Position numbers and translations under genes: made by a program
Origin: an uncultured Aeromonas sp.
GTDB lineage: Bacteria > Pseudomonadota > Gammaproteobacteria > Enterobacterales > Aeromonadaceae
Direction: 5' to 3'
NCBI GenBank assembly: GCA_945957575.1
Contig: CAMFLW010000016.1
Coordinates: 1-40,225 of the forward strand
DNA length: 40,225 bases
The notes under the pieces: generated by a model
The model's input: the letters and a program-made list of their open reading frames with translations, nothing else
Database searches by the model: none
Told to the model about the DNA's origin: nothing
Shown: piece by piece, positions 32,774 to 40,225 of the stretch
Position numbering within the stretch: the stretch's first letter is position 1
Layout: each line of letters begins with the position of its first letter

Positions 32774-32881
32774 TCACTCTCCCGTTTTTCGCCTCCGGTC
32801 ACTTTATTTTTTTTGCGAATTAATACAATGTCCGCCGTGGAACAGAGTTGGATAAACACGGGCTGACAAGGGAGTGCGGGC

Positions 32882-33784
32882 ATGTATTACGGCTTTGATA
32901 TCGGTGGCACCAAGATCGCCTTCGCGGTCTATGACGGTGCATTGAACCTCTGCCACGAGGAGCGCATGAGCACCCCGGGCAACGATTACGAGGGGCTGCA
33001 GCAGCTGATCAGCTCCCGGGTCGAGCAGGCCGATACCCGCTTTGGCGTCAAAGGGGCGGTTGGCATCGGTTTTCCCGGTATTCTCAACCGTCACGACCAG
33101 AGCATAGTGGCGGCGAACCTCCCCTCTATCAATGGTCGCCATCTGGGCGCCGATCTGGCCGAGCTGCTGGCGCGGCCGGTCAAGGTGGATAACGATGCCA
33201 ACTGTTTCCTCTGGTCCGAAGTGCATCAGGGGGCAGCCGACGGCGCAGACAGTGCGCTCGGTGTCACCATCGGCACGGGTATTGGCGGCGCCGTCTATCT
33301 GGCGGGCAAGCTTATTCAGGGGCGCAACTGGCTGGCTGGCGAAATCGGTCACTATCCGTTGCCGGCCACCATCCTGATGAAGTATCCCGACTTGCCTCGC
33401 CCCCGCTGCGGCTGTGGTCGTCTTGTCTGTTTTGAAACCTATGCTTCCGGTACCGGTCTGGAGCGTCTCTATCACCATTTCCATGGCCAGCTCGCCACGG
33501 GTCACCAGATTGTGGCGCGCTTCGAGGCTCATGAACCCCATGCGGTCGAGACGGTCGACTGCTGGCTGGAGATCATGGCCGCCGGGCTGGCCACTGCCAT
33601 TTCGGTGATGGATCCCGAGGTGGTGGTGTTGGGGGGCGGCCTGAGCGGTCTGCCCGCCCTCTATGAACAGCTGCCGCTGCGTCTACCCGGTCACTTGCTG
33701 CCCGGGGTCGCCCTGCCCGAGATCCGCCAGGCCCGCTTCGGCGGCGCCGGTGGTGTGCGCGGCGCAGCCTTGCTCAATCTATGA
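32882..33784 (+). CDS. nagK: N-acetyl-D-glucosamine kinase NagK (ROK family)
   Basis: Phosphorylates N-acetylglucosamine salvaged from peptidoglycan or chitin to GlcNAc-6-phosphate. The 300-residue product matches E. coli NagK (303 aa) from MYYGFDIGGTKIA. It has the ATP site DIGGTK (6-11), catalytic base D105 in DNDANC, GTGIGGAV, the ROK zinc cluster CGCGRLVC and GGGLSGLP. GGGAGTGCGGGC precedes the ATG, giving a plausible GGGAG site. cutC follows after 41 bases, and the two probably form an operon. Confidence 0.95.
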   Translation: MYYGFDIGGTKIAFAVYDGALNLCHEERMSTPGNDYEGLQQLISSRVEQADTRFGVKGAVGIGFPGILNRHDQSIVAANLPSINGRHLGADLAELLARPVKVDNDANCFLWSEVHQGAADGADSALGVTIGTGIGGAVYLAGKLIQGRNWLAGEIGHYPLPATILMKYPDLPRPRCGCGRLVCFETYASGTGLERLYHHFHGQLATGHQIVARFEAHEPHAVETVDCWLEIMAAGLATAISVMDPEVVVLGGGLSGLPALYEQLPLRLPGHLLPGVALPEIRQARFGGAGGVRGAALLNL

Positions 33785-33825
33785 GATCAGATGTGGGGTC
33801 TGATCTCGCCGATAAAGGAGTCCTC

Positions 33826-34548
33826 ATGACCCGTCTTGAAATCTGTATCGACAACCTGGAATCCCTGTTTACCGCCCAGCAAGCCGGCGCCGATCGCATC
33901 GAGCTCTGCTCTGCGCTGGGACTGGGTGGCCTGACCCCCTCCTATGGTTTTATGCAGTTGGCCGCTCGTCACGCCACCGTCCCTGTCTATGCCATGATCC
34001 GGCCGCGCGCCGGAGATTTTTGCTTCAACGACGGCGAGTTCGAGATGATGCTGCTGGATATCGCGGCGGCACGTGCTGCCGGTCTGCAAGGGGTGGTGGT
34101 CGGTCTGCTGGATGAGGAGGGGCGGGTCCCCGCTGCCAAACTTAAACAGCTGGTGGATGCTGCCGGCCCCTTGGGGGTCACCTTCCACCGCGCCATCGAT
34201 CTCTCTTCTGACTGGCGGCTCGATCTGGAGACCATAGTCGCCGCCGGCTGCGAGCGCATTCTCAGCTCCGGCCATGCACCTACCGCGCTGGCCGGATTGG
34301 AAAATCTGCAGGCGATGCAACAGGCGCTGGCGGGGCGAGCCAGCCTGATGCCGGGGGCGGGGGTCAATGCTGATAACGTGCGTACCATCATCGAGTTTAC
34401 CGGGGTGAGCGAAGTGCATATGTCCGGCATGGGCTGGCGCGGTGGCATGGTGCCCCATGGCGTCAATATGGGCACCTCGGATGATGGCCGGGTCAATATC
34501 ACCGATGGTGCCAAGGTCGCGGCAGTTCGCGCCCTGCTGGATCGATAG
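33826..34548 (+). CDS. cutC: CutC family protein
   Basis: TIM-barrel protein of 240 residues (E. coli CutC 248), historically linked to copper homeostasis, although that role has been questioned. Visible motifs are LEICIDNLESLFTAQQAGADRIELCSAL, MIRPRAGDF, VTFHRAID and MPGAGVN. The start at ATG 33826 follows AAGGAG; the frame is open upstream into the nagK end without homology. Cytoplasmic. Its position after nagK suggests a possible metabolic rather than metal role; that is inference. Confidence 0.93.
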   Translation: MTRLEICIDNLESLFTAQQAGADRIELCSALGLGGLTPSYGFMQLAARHATVPVYAMIRPRAGDFCFNDGEFEMMLLDIAAARAAGLQGVVVGLLDEEGRVPAAKLKQLVDAAGPLGVTFHRAIDLSSDWRLDLETIVAAGCERILSSGHAPTALAGLENLQAMQQALAGRASLMPGAGVNADNVRTIIEFTGVSEVHMSGMGWRGGMVPHGVNMGTSDDGRVNITDGAKVAAVRALLDR

Positions 34549-34567
34549 CCTTTTGGACAAAACAGAC

Positions 34568-34603
34568 AAAAAGAGGGGGCTACTTGCTGGCGCCCCTCTT
34601 TTT
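34568..34603 (+). terminator. Terminator after nagK-cutC
   Basis: AAAAAGAGGGG pairs with CCCCTCTTTTT across a 14-base loop, 19 bases after the cutC stop. Confidence 0.9.
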
Positions 34604-34719
34604 GCTTGTGTGAACTCTCTCCCACGCTCGGGGAAATCAGGTGCGAGGTCGGCAGCACCTCGCGAAAAAGTCTGATATCATCCCGTCTCTTTTATCATCT
34701 GGACCCGGAGCACATCTCA

Positions 34720-35331
34720 ATGTCCCAATACGACTCTATCGAACAGAAAGCCAGTTATGGCATCGGCCGCAACATGGGTGATCAGCTGGCGCAGCAAGCC
34801 TTCGCCGGTCTGGATATCCCGGCCCTGCAGCAAGGTCTGGCAGATGCCCTGAACGGTCTGGAGTTCGCGGTCAGCCGTGACGATATCAACGATGCCTTCC
34901 AGGTCATCACCGCTCGCATGCAGGAAGAGCAGGAAGCGGTTGCCAAAGCAGCTGCCGCTGCCGGCGAAGCTTTCCTGGCCGACAACGCCAAGCGCGACGA
35001 AGTGACTGTGACCGATTCCGGTCTGCAGTACGAAGTGCTGGTAGAGGGCAATGGCGCCGTGCCGGTAGCGGGTCAGTCCGTACGCGTGCACTACCACGGT
35101 ACCTTCACCCACGGTGGCGTATTCGACAGCTCCGTTGCTCGCGGTCAGCCGGCCGAGTTCCCGGTTACCGGCGTGATCGCTGGCTGGGTTGAAGCGCTGC
35201 AACTGATGCCGGTTGGCTCCAAGTGGAAGCTCTACATCCCGCACGATCTGGCTTACGGTGCCCGTGGTGCCGGTTCCATCCCGCCCTACTCCGCGCTGGT
35301 ATTCGAAGTCGAGCTGCTGGATATCCTGTAA
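34720..35331 (+). CDS. fklB: FKBP22 peptidyl-prolyl cis-trans isomerase FklB
   Basis: Cytoplasmic proline isomerase that assists folding. The 203-residue product has the N-terminal dimerisation domain of FKBP22/Mip proteins (KASYGIGRNMGDQLAQQAF, about 8-95) and a C-terminal FKBP domain (about 115-203) with VRVHYHGTFTHGGVFDSS, FPVTGVIAGWVEAL, KLYIPHDLAYG and LVFEVELLDIL. It aligns well with E. coli FklB (206 aa). No signal peptide, which argues against FkpA. The ATG follows GGAG by nine bases; the longer upstream frame lacks homology. Confidence 0.93.
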   Translation: MSQYDSIEQKASYGIGRNMGDQLAQQAFAGLDIPALQQGLADALNGLEFAVSRDDINDAFQVITARMQEEQEAVAKAAAAAGEAFLADNAKRDEVTVTDSGLQYEVLVEGNGAVPVAGQSVRVHYHGTFTHGGVFDSSVARGQPAEFPVTGVIAGWVEALQLMPVGSKWKLYIPHDLAYGARGAGSIPPYSALVFEVELLDIL

Positions 35332-35349
35332 TCCAGGCTGGCTTGATGC

Positions 35350-35383
35350 AGACGGCGACCCTCGGGTCGCCGTCTGTTTTTTT
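35350..35383 (+). terminator. Terminator of fklB
   Basis: AGACGGCGACCC and GGGTCGCCGTCT pair perfectly around two bases, followed by GTTTTTTT. Confidence 0.95.
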
Positions 35384-35522
35384 GATCCCCTCAATAGACA
35401 CCGGTTGTCGCGATCAGATTAAATCGGGGAGGGTGCCAGCCAGCTTTTTCGACTCTGGATTGATTTTTTCACGCTGGCTGCAGCCATACTGCAAACCGTC
35501 TGACCAAATCGAGGAACCCCGG

Positions 35523-35837
35523 ATGAACAGATACATGAACAACGCCGTGTTGACCGCCTTGCTGCTGCTCAGCATGCCGGCCAGTGCCGACGCCATGCGC
35601 TGCAAGAATGCGCTCATTACCGAAGGGGACAGCACTGCCGAGATGCTGCTCAAGTGCGGCGAGCCCATGTTGCGGGAAGATATTACCCGTAACGAGGAGA
35701 ATCAGTACGGCAACGTGGTCGAGGTCAAATATGGCGAGCGCTGGACCTACAACTTCGGCAAGAACGAGTTCATGCGCTTTGTCACCGTGCGCAACGGCAA
35801 GGTGATCGACATCGAAAATGGCCCGCGCGGCCAGTAG
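35523..35837 (+). CDS. DUF2845-type exported protein
   Basis: A 104-residue periplasmic protein: signal peptide about 1-22 (ending ASADA), then MRCKNALITEGDSTAEMLLKCGEP, whose two cysteines could form a disulfide, and ERWTYNFGKNEFMRFVTVRNGKVIDIENG near the C-terminus. This is the DUF2845 pattern. AGGAA lies about seven bases before the ATG. Function unknown; it is an isolated gene. Confidence 0.85.
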   Translation: MNRYMNNAVLTALLLLSMPASADAMRCKNALITEGDSTAEMLLKCGEPMLREDITRNEENQYGNVVEVKYGERWTYNFGKNEFMRFVTVRNGKVIDIENGPRGQ

Positions 35838-35890
35838 CCAGCGGGCGAAAGGCATGGATGCACAACAGACAGAAGGGCAAGTCCCTTGAC

Positions 35891-36109
35891 TCACATCTCC
35901 GGCAAGGGGTCGCGGTGACCAAGTTCTCTGACCGCCAGATTGATCTGGCGGGCCAGCCTCAGTCGCTGGCGACAGGTCAGGCCATGAAGGCTGATCCTGC
36001 CGGCGTTGAATTCAAATGTCCCCAATGCCTCGATGGCAAAGTAACCTCGGTGAAAGCTCTTGATGTAGCGAGCGATCTGGCGCGGGGATAACTGCTTGAA
36101 CACCTTCAT
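35891..36109 (-). CDS. Small hypothetical protein
   Basis: A 72-residue basic protein, starting MKVFKQLSPRQIARYIKSF and containing HRGYFAIEALGTFEFNAGRISL. The composition is protein-like and the frame stays open for 112 codons (to 36229), but I do not recognise the family. The start is uncertain: ATG 36109 has no strong ribosome binding site, nor has ATG 36229. It lies alone on the minus strand between two plus-strand genes. No membrane segment. Expression needs confirmation. Confidence 0.45.
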   Translation of the reverse strand: MKVFKQLSPRQIARYIKSFHRGYFAIEALGTFEFNAGRISLHGLTCRQRLRLARQINLAVRELGHRDPLPEM

Positions 36110-36306
36110 CACAACAAACTCTGATTGAACCGGACGGGGGAGATGATGGGACTCGTATGTGACATGCTGATGACGGTTTTGTACGCTTTCAATTAATCCG
36201 GTCACGGTCACGCGCGGCAACGCGGCCATGAAAAAGTTGTGCGGTGCAAAGGGTTAGCCCCGATATACTGCGAGCACTTTGACTGGATGAGCAAAAGGGT
36301 CTGCGC

Positions 36307-36789
36307 GTGGAATGGGTTGATGTAGTGGATGCGGATAACCGGGTGATTGGTGTGGCCGAGCGCGCCAAGGTGCGGCGCGAGAATCTCTGCCATCGGGCCA
36401 GCTACATTCTGGTGCTCGACGAGGCGAACCGCATCCTGGTACAGCGGCGCACCCTCAGCAAGGATTTCTGTCCCGGCATGCTGGATGCTTGTGCTGGCGG
36501 CGTGGTCACCACCGGGGAGGAGATGGAACCCTCGGCACGGCGTGAACTGGCCGAGGAGCTGGGGATCCGCGATGTGCCGCTCGAGGCATTCGGTGACTTC
36601 TATGCCGAAGGGGAGGGGTATCGGGTCTGGGGCGGCCTCTTTAGCTGCCGTTATCAGGGGCCGCTGCAACTGCAGGCCGAAGAGGTGAGCGAGGTGCAGT
36701 GGATGAGCCTGGCCGAGATTGCGGCCCGCGCTACCGAGTTTACCCCCGACTCCCTGCTGGCCATCGCTACTTGGCAGGCGCGGCGTTAA
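36307..36789 (+). CDS. yfcD: Nudix hydrolase YfcD
   Basis: Cytoplasmic Nudix pyrophosphohydrolase of 160 residues, close to E. coli YfcD (180 aa) across its length: EWVDVVDADNRVIG, HRASYILVLDEANRILVQRR, DFCPGMLDACAGGV, and an intact Nudix box with RELAEELGI and the upstream G and E at the proper spacing, so metal binding and catalysis should be intact. EEVSEVQWM and EFTPDSL are family marks. The start is a GTG with AAGGG upstream; a CTG eight codons earlier, just after an in-frame stop, is the only other choice. The physiological substrate is unknown. Confidence 0.92.
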   Translation: MEWVDVVDADNRVIGVAERAKVRRENLCHRASYILVLDEANRILVQRRTLSKDFCPGMLDACAGGVVTTGEEMEPSARRELAEELGIRDVPLEAFGDFYAEGEGYRVWGGLFSCRYQGPLQLQAEEVSEVQWMSLAEIAARATEFTPDSLLAIATWQARR

Positions 36790-36802
36790 GAGCGCAGCCA
36801 CA

Positions 36803-36834
36803 AAAAACGGGCAGCCTTTGGGCTGCCCGTTTTT
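36803..36834. terminator. Bidirectional terminator between yfcD and the PaaK-like gene
   Basis: AAAAACGGGCAGCC and GGCTGCCCGTTTTT pair perfectly around TTTG between convergent stops, with T runs both ways. Confidence 0.95.
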
Positions 36835-36842
36835 GTTGCGGG

Positions 36843-37769
36843 CTAGAGCAGTTTGAGCAGACGGTTGGTGCGCCCGCAACGGCTGGGTCTGGCCAGCCAG
36901 TAGCCCTGCCAGTCGGTGGCAAGGCGCAGCAGCGGATACTCCAGATCAAGTCTGGTCACTACCAGTTGTCCCGGCTCTTCCCCCGTCACCGGCTTGCCGC
37001 TGGCCGGGTCGATGATTTCGACGATGCAGCTCTCGTTGACGATAAAGCCCTGACCGGGGCGGCTCTCGTAGGCAACCACCCCGACATCCTGCCACACCAG
37101 ACAGTTGAAGGCGGCAATGCCGTGGATAGCCTCGAGCGGTGCCGTCTCTGGGTGGGTCACTTCGCATAACAGGGCGTGGCGCAGACATTCGGTGGGGGTC
37201 TCGGCCAGCTCGGCGGCCTCCAGCAGATCGAGCAGGGTGACCAGCGGGCCGACGAAACCGGTAGGCTGATAGCGCCGCAGTGCTTCGAGTCGGCGCTGGG
37301 TGTCGTCGGGGCCGCAGGGCACCACGGGGCAGCCAAGCTGGCGCGCCCCGTTGTCAAAGATGAAGGCGGTGGGGCCGGCGTGATAGTCATGGCAGTTGAG
37401 CAGCACCTCTCCTGCCTTGAAGCCGGCGGCAAAGAGCGCCCGTGCAGCCCCCCACCAGTCGGCCCCGGCAAATTCGGGAATGGCCAGCTGCCCGGGGCAG
37501 GAGAAGACCCGCAACGCCTGACTGGCTGGTCGACCGGTGAGTCCGGCAAAGGGGGGATAGGCTTGCTGGGCGGCAAAGAGATCCGTGCTGTCGAGCCGCG
37601 GCAGGGAGGCGAGCTGCTCCAGATCATCGAGGCGGCAGTGGCGATAGGCGCTGGAGTAGCCGGAGCAATACTGGCTGACATGGGCGAGTTGATGATTGAG
37701 CTGATCCAGCTGCTGTTGTGCGCGCAGGGCTGGGGGGCGAATTTCCAGCCCGTCGTAATGATTATGCAT
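36843..37769 (-). CDS. Truncated PaaK-like (phenylacetate-CoA ligase-related) protein
   Basis: Resembles the N-terminal adenylation domain of PaaK-type acyl-CoA ligases: the segment YQPTGFVGPLVTLLDLLEAAEL, the CEVTHPETAPLEAIHGIAAFNCLVWQ region with the family's later nucleotide-site position, and GEEPGQLVVTRLDLEYPLLRLATDW near the end. It has 308 residues, against about 430 for PaaK, and stops at the hinge, so the C-terminal subdomain that supplies the catalytic lysine is missing. The ATP-binding signature (SSGTTGKP in PaaK) is replaced at residues 90-97 by SCPGQLAI. It is cysteine-rich for its kind. It may be an adenylation-dead relative with a new role or a decaying gene; the frame is intact. 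It diverges from the peroxiredoxin gene. Confidence 0.72.
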   Translation of the reverse strand: MHNHYDGLEIRPPALRAQQQLDQLNHQLAHVSQYCSGYSSAYRHCRLDDLEQLASLPRLDSTDLFAAQQAYPPFAGLTGRPASQALRVFSCPGQLAIPEFAGADWWGAARALFAAGFKAGEVLLNCHDYHAGPTAFIFDNGARQLGCPVVPCGPDDTQRRLEALRRYQPTGFVGPLVTLLDLLEAAELAETPTECLRHALLCEVTHPETAPLEAIHGIAAFNCLVWQDVGVVAYESRPGQGFIVNESCIVEIIDPASGKPVTGEEPGQLVVTRLDLEYPLLRLATDWQGYWLARPSRCGRTNRLLKLL

Positions 37770-37921
37770 GAAGGCCTCCTGAGTCGGCAGATCCTGCTCA
37801 AGGTTAGTTCAAATGGGCCCGACAGAGAGGGGCCTGTGTCACATGGCCGGTGTGGGGTAGACTGGGGCTCTTGTCATCCAGAGATCCCCATCAACTACCC
37901 ATCAACTAAAGGATGAGCACG

Positions 37922-38395
37922 ATGATCACGATTGGTCAGACCCTGCCTGCAGGCGAATTCACCTTCATCACCGCCGAGGGCAAGCAGCAGCGAGACACCC
38001 AAAGCCTGTTTGGCGGCAAGCGGGTGGTGCTGTTTGCAGTGCCCGGCGCCTTTACCCCCACCTGCTCCAACGCCCATCTGCCGGGTTACGTGGTGCTGGC
38101 CGACCAGTTCATGGCCAAAGGGGTGGATGCCATCTGTTGTTTGTCGGTCAACGACGCCTTCGTGATGAAGGCGTGGCAGGATGCCCAGAACGCCGGGGCT
38201 ATCACCATGCTGGCCGATGGCGATGGCAGCTGGACCCGGGCGCTGGGCCTGGCCAAGGATACCGGCGCCTTTGGCGGCATCCGCGCCCAGCGCTTTGCGT
38301 TGATCGCCAATGATGGTGTTGTAGAGCAGCTGTTTTTGGAGGCGCCAGGCAAGTTTGAGGTCTCCGATGCCGCGAGCCTGCTGGCTGCACTGTGA
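37922..38395 (+). CDS. Peroxiredoxin of the Prx5/AhpC-TSA type
   Basis: Thiol peroxidase that reduces hydrogen peroxide and organic peroxides. The 157-residue product has the peroxidatic-cysteine motif PGAFTPTCS, with the conserved proline and threonine, and the later arginine in GIRAQRFALI. Further cysteines occur in AICCLS. Unlike Prx5-glutaredoxin fusions of some gammaproteobacteria there is no C-terminal glutaredoxin domain. The ATG at 37922 is preferred to that at 37913 because AAAGG then lies at proper spacing. Cytoplasmic. Confidence 0.9.
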   Translation: MITIGQTLPAGEFTFITAEGKQQRDTQSLFGGKRVVLFAVPGAFTPTCSNAHLPGYVVLADQFMAKGVDAICCLSVNDAFVMKAWQDAQNAGAITMLADGDGSWTRALGLAKDTGAFGGIRAQRFALIANDGVVEQLFLEAPGKFEVSDAASLLAAL

Positions 38396-38521
38396 AATGT
38401 TAATCACGGTTTGATTTCCCCTTGAAATGGGAGGTGGCACAGCTACACTGGCGCCACTTTCCCATGGTGCCTGCCCGTTTGGGCTGGCGCTTCGTTGCAG
38501 ATAACAAGAGATAAAGATCCT

Positions 38522-39490
38522 ATGACCCTGGCTTTTGTTGCCCTGATTGCCGGACTGGCGCTGCTGGTCTGGAGTGCAGACAAGTTTGTCGACGGTGCCG
38601 CCGCCACCGCCCGTTATGCGGGGATGCCGCCGCTGCTGATCGGCATGGTGATCATCGGTTTTGGTACCTCGGCACCGGAGATGGTGGTCTCGGCGCTGGC
38701 GGCGTCCCAGGGCAATCCCGGGTTGGCGCTCGGCAATGCCTATGGCTCCAACATCACCAATATCGCGCTGATCCTGGGTCTGACGGCACTGATCAGCCCT
38801 ATCGCGGTGGCCTCTCAGGTAGTGCGCAAGGAGATCCCGATCCTGCTCGGTATTACCCTGCTCTCCGGCGCCCTGCTGATCGATGGCCATCTGGGCTGGA
38901 TGGATGCGATCATTCTGGGGGCCGTCTTCGTTACCCTGATGGGTTGGTCCATCTGGGCTGGCATGAATGGCAAGGGAGATGCGCTGGATGTAGAGACCGA
39001 AGAGGATATCGCGAGTGAGGGGATGTCCCTCAAGAGCGCCATCTTCTGGCTGGTGGTCGGGCTGGTGCTGCTGATCGGCGCTTCCCGTCTGCTGGTCTGG
39101 GGGGCGGTGACCATCGCTCAGGCACTTGGTATCAGCGATCTGGTGATTGGTCTCACCATAGTCGCGGTAGGGACCTCCCTGCCGGAGCTGGCCTCGTCTC
39201 TCATCGCCATTCGCAAGAACGAGCATGATCTGGCCCTTGGCAACGTGCTCGGCTCCAACCTGTTCAACACCCTGGCGGTGGTGGGGATTGCGGCGGGCAT
39301 CCACCCGCTCGATGTGGCGCCGGAGGTGCTCACCCGTGACTGGAGCATCATGATGGGGCTAACCCTGCTGCTGCTGGTGATGTGTCTGGGCCGCAAGGGG
39401 CAGGGCCGCATCAACCGGTTGGAGGGGGGCGTGCTGCTCACCTGCTTCGTCGCCTACACCGGCTGGCTGCTGGGCAGCCAGTTCGTCTAG
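38522..39490 (+). CDS. YrbG/CaxA-type calcium/sodium:proton exchanger
   Basis: Inner-membrane CaCA-superfamily exchanger of 322 residues (E. coli YrbG 325). Two inverted halves each carry the alpha repeat: GFGTSAPEMVVSALAA with GNAYGSNITNI in the first and AVGTSLPELASSLIAI with GNVLGSNLFN in the second, including the glutamates that bind the ion. About ten hydrophobic segments flank an acidic cytoplasmic loop (DVETEEDIASEG). The start at ATG 38522 puts the first helix at the N-terminus; upstream in-frame codons add polar residues only. Confidence 0.92.
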   Translation: MTLAFVALIAGLALLVWSADKFVDGAAATARYAGMPPLLIGMVIIGFGTSAPEMVVSALAASQGNPGLALGNAYGSNITNIALILGLTALISPIAVASQVVRKEIPILLGITLLSGALLIDGHLGWMDAIILGAVFVTLMGWSIWAGMNGKGDALDVETEEDIASEGMSLKSAIFWLVVGLVLLIGASRLLVWGAVTIAQALGISDLVIGLTIVAVGTSLPELASSLIAIRKNEHDLALGNVLGSNLFNTLAVVGIAAGIHPLDVAPEVLTRDWSIMMGLTLLLLVMCLGRKGQGRINRLEGGVLLTCFVAYTGWLLGSQFV

Positions 39491-39512
39491 CCATATCGGG
39501 CAAGATGCAACG

Positions 39513-39542
39513 AAAGAGGGGAAGCCATGGCTTCCCCTCTTT
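39513..39542. terminator. Bidirectional terminator between exchanger and decarboxylase genes
   Basis: A perfect 30-base palindrome: AAAGAGGGGAAGCCA followed at once by its complement, between convergent stops. A short T run ends each side. It closely resembles the hairpin at 20387-20415. Confidence 0.85.
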
Positions 39543-39560
39543 GCATTCTGTTAACGGCGC

Positions 39561-40225
39561 TTAAGCGACGGCCACCAGTTTCTGGCCCTTCTGGCTGCTG
39601 TCCAGAATGAGGATGCTGGCCTTGGGGAAAAAGTTGAAGGTGGAGGCGGAGGCCCAGGTGTAGGCCCCCATCACCTTGCCCACGACCAGCTCGCCAAGCT
39701 CGAGATCCGGCAGCATGATGCCCTCGCGGATCACATCCACGCTGTCGCAGGTGGGGCCGGAGAGCACCGAGTTGTGCAGTTCACCGCTGGCATAGGGCGT
39801 ACTCACCGGATAGGTGACGTGGTCGTAGAGCTGGCCGTTGTAGCTGCCATAGAGGCCGTCGTCAAGGTAGTACCAGATCTTGTCACCGCGGTGGGCCTTG
39901 CCCATCACGCTGGCGACCGAGGTCATGGCCGGCGCGCTGATAAAGCGGCCCGGTTCGGCAATCTTCTGCACGGTTGCGGGCAGCTTGGCCAGCGCCTCGC
40001 GGATCGGGGCGCAGAAGCCGTCGATATCGAACTCGCCGCCCTCATAATCGACCGGGAAGCCGCCGCCGATATCCAGCACCCAGGGCTTGAGACCGAGCGC
40101 CCAGGCCTGCTCCATGATCTCGCGGCAGGCGTCGATGGCCTGCACATGGCGCCGGGCGTGAGGCACTTGCGAGCCGACGTGGAACGACAGCCCCATCACC
40201 TTGATCCCCTTGGCGTGGGCCAGTT
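39561..40225 (-). CDS. Ornithine/lysine decarboxylase, alanine-racemase fold (type III PLP), 5' end beyond the window
   Basis: C-terminal 221 residues of a PLP-dependent group IV-type amino acid decarboxylase related to eukaryotic ornithine decarboxylase and to the lysine/ornithine decarboxylase known in Vibrio. Visible motifs are the FHVGSQ substrate/PLP segment, the glycine-rich phosphate loop DIGGGFP, EPGRF, the GPTCDSVD motif carrying the catalytic cysteine from the partner subunit, and WYYLDDGLYGSYNG. The PLP lysine is in the missing N-terminal part. It makes putrescine or cadaverine for polyamine synthesis. A carboxynorspermidine decarboxylase is less likely given the CDS-x-D motif context. 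Confidence 0.88.
   Translation of the reverse strand, partial: LAHAKGIKVMGLSFHVGSQVPHARRHVQAIDACREIMEQAWALGLKPWVLDIGGGFPVDYEGGEFDIDGFCAPIREALAKLPATVQKIAEPGRFISAPAMTSVASVMGKAHRGDKIWYYLDDGLYGSYNGQLYDHVTYPVSTPYASGELHNSVLSGPTCDSVDVIREGIMLPDLELGELVVGKVMGAYTWASASTFNFFPKASILILDSSQKGQKLVAVA

Overview
The window reads as ordinary chromosome of an Aeromonas-like gammaproteobacterium: high GC, dense short-spaced genes with close E. coli and Vibrio counterparts (CadB of 444 aa, a lysine decarboxylase with its PLP lysine at residue 367, NagK, YfcD, YjeH, SdaC), and a periplasmic I-type lysozyme inhibitor (PliI) of the kind first described in Aeromonas hydrophila. The species call is inference from remembered sequences, not from a search.

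Layout. 1-2601: the 3' part of the serine transporter gene sdaC and a yjeH-like amino acid exporter, each with a terminator. 2602-8848: a lysine decarboxylase acid-stress locus, cadC then cadB-cadA, all on +. A consensus sigma-54 promoter lies ahead of cadC, and a 760-bp cadC-cadB gap carries repeated TATCAAGG elements and two hairpins. 8873-11402 (-): M13 peptidase pepO then pliI, separated by a strong hairpin. 11583-16004: tilS (+), a diguanylate cyclase (-) and a CPA2 cation/proton antiporter (+). 16036-19568 (-): patatin-like phospholipase, alpha/beta hydrolase with an upstream TetR regulator, and an orphan NarL-type response regulator. 19739-22552: a GST-like protein and a secreted alpha-amylase, convergent.

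22781-25935 (-) is a four-gene envelope glycosylation cassette: a membrane-anchored protein of unknown function, GtrB-type glycosyltransferase, GtrA-type flippase and a polytopic GT-C-type transferase, with overlapping stop and start codons. 26264-27032 is a frameshifted solute-binding protein. 27125-29628 holds the cell-wall pair ldtD-mepK and a small lipoprotein. 29714-30328 (-) is yicG-like. 30430-31300 is a scar of mobile DNA: an IS1634-type transposase N-terminal remnant, then a strongly structured non-coding stretch that may be part of a group II intron.

31473-39490 returns to housekeeping genes: an M48 lipoprotein peptidase, a GNAT acetyltransferase, nagK-cutC, FKBP22 (fklB), a DUF2845 protein, a small hypothetical gene, the Nudix hydrolase yfcD, a truncated PaaK-like protein, a peroxiredoxin and a YrbG-type Ca/Na exchanger. 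The right edge cuts an ornithine/lysine decarboxylase of the alanine-racemase fold (-).

I see no tRNA, rRNA, CRISPR array or prophage. The most distinctive signals are the regulatory architecture of the cad locus (sigma-54 element, repeat array, leader hairpins, CadC without a possible periplasmic disulfide), the glycosylation cassette with an unrecognised first gene, the PaaK-like protein lacking its ATP-binding signature, and the IS/structured-RNA scar. No clearly new multi-gene system stands out.
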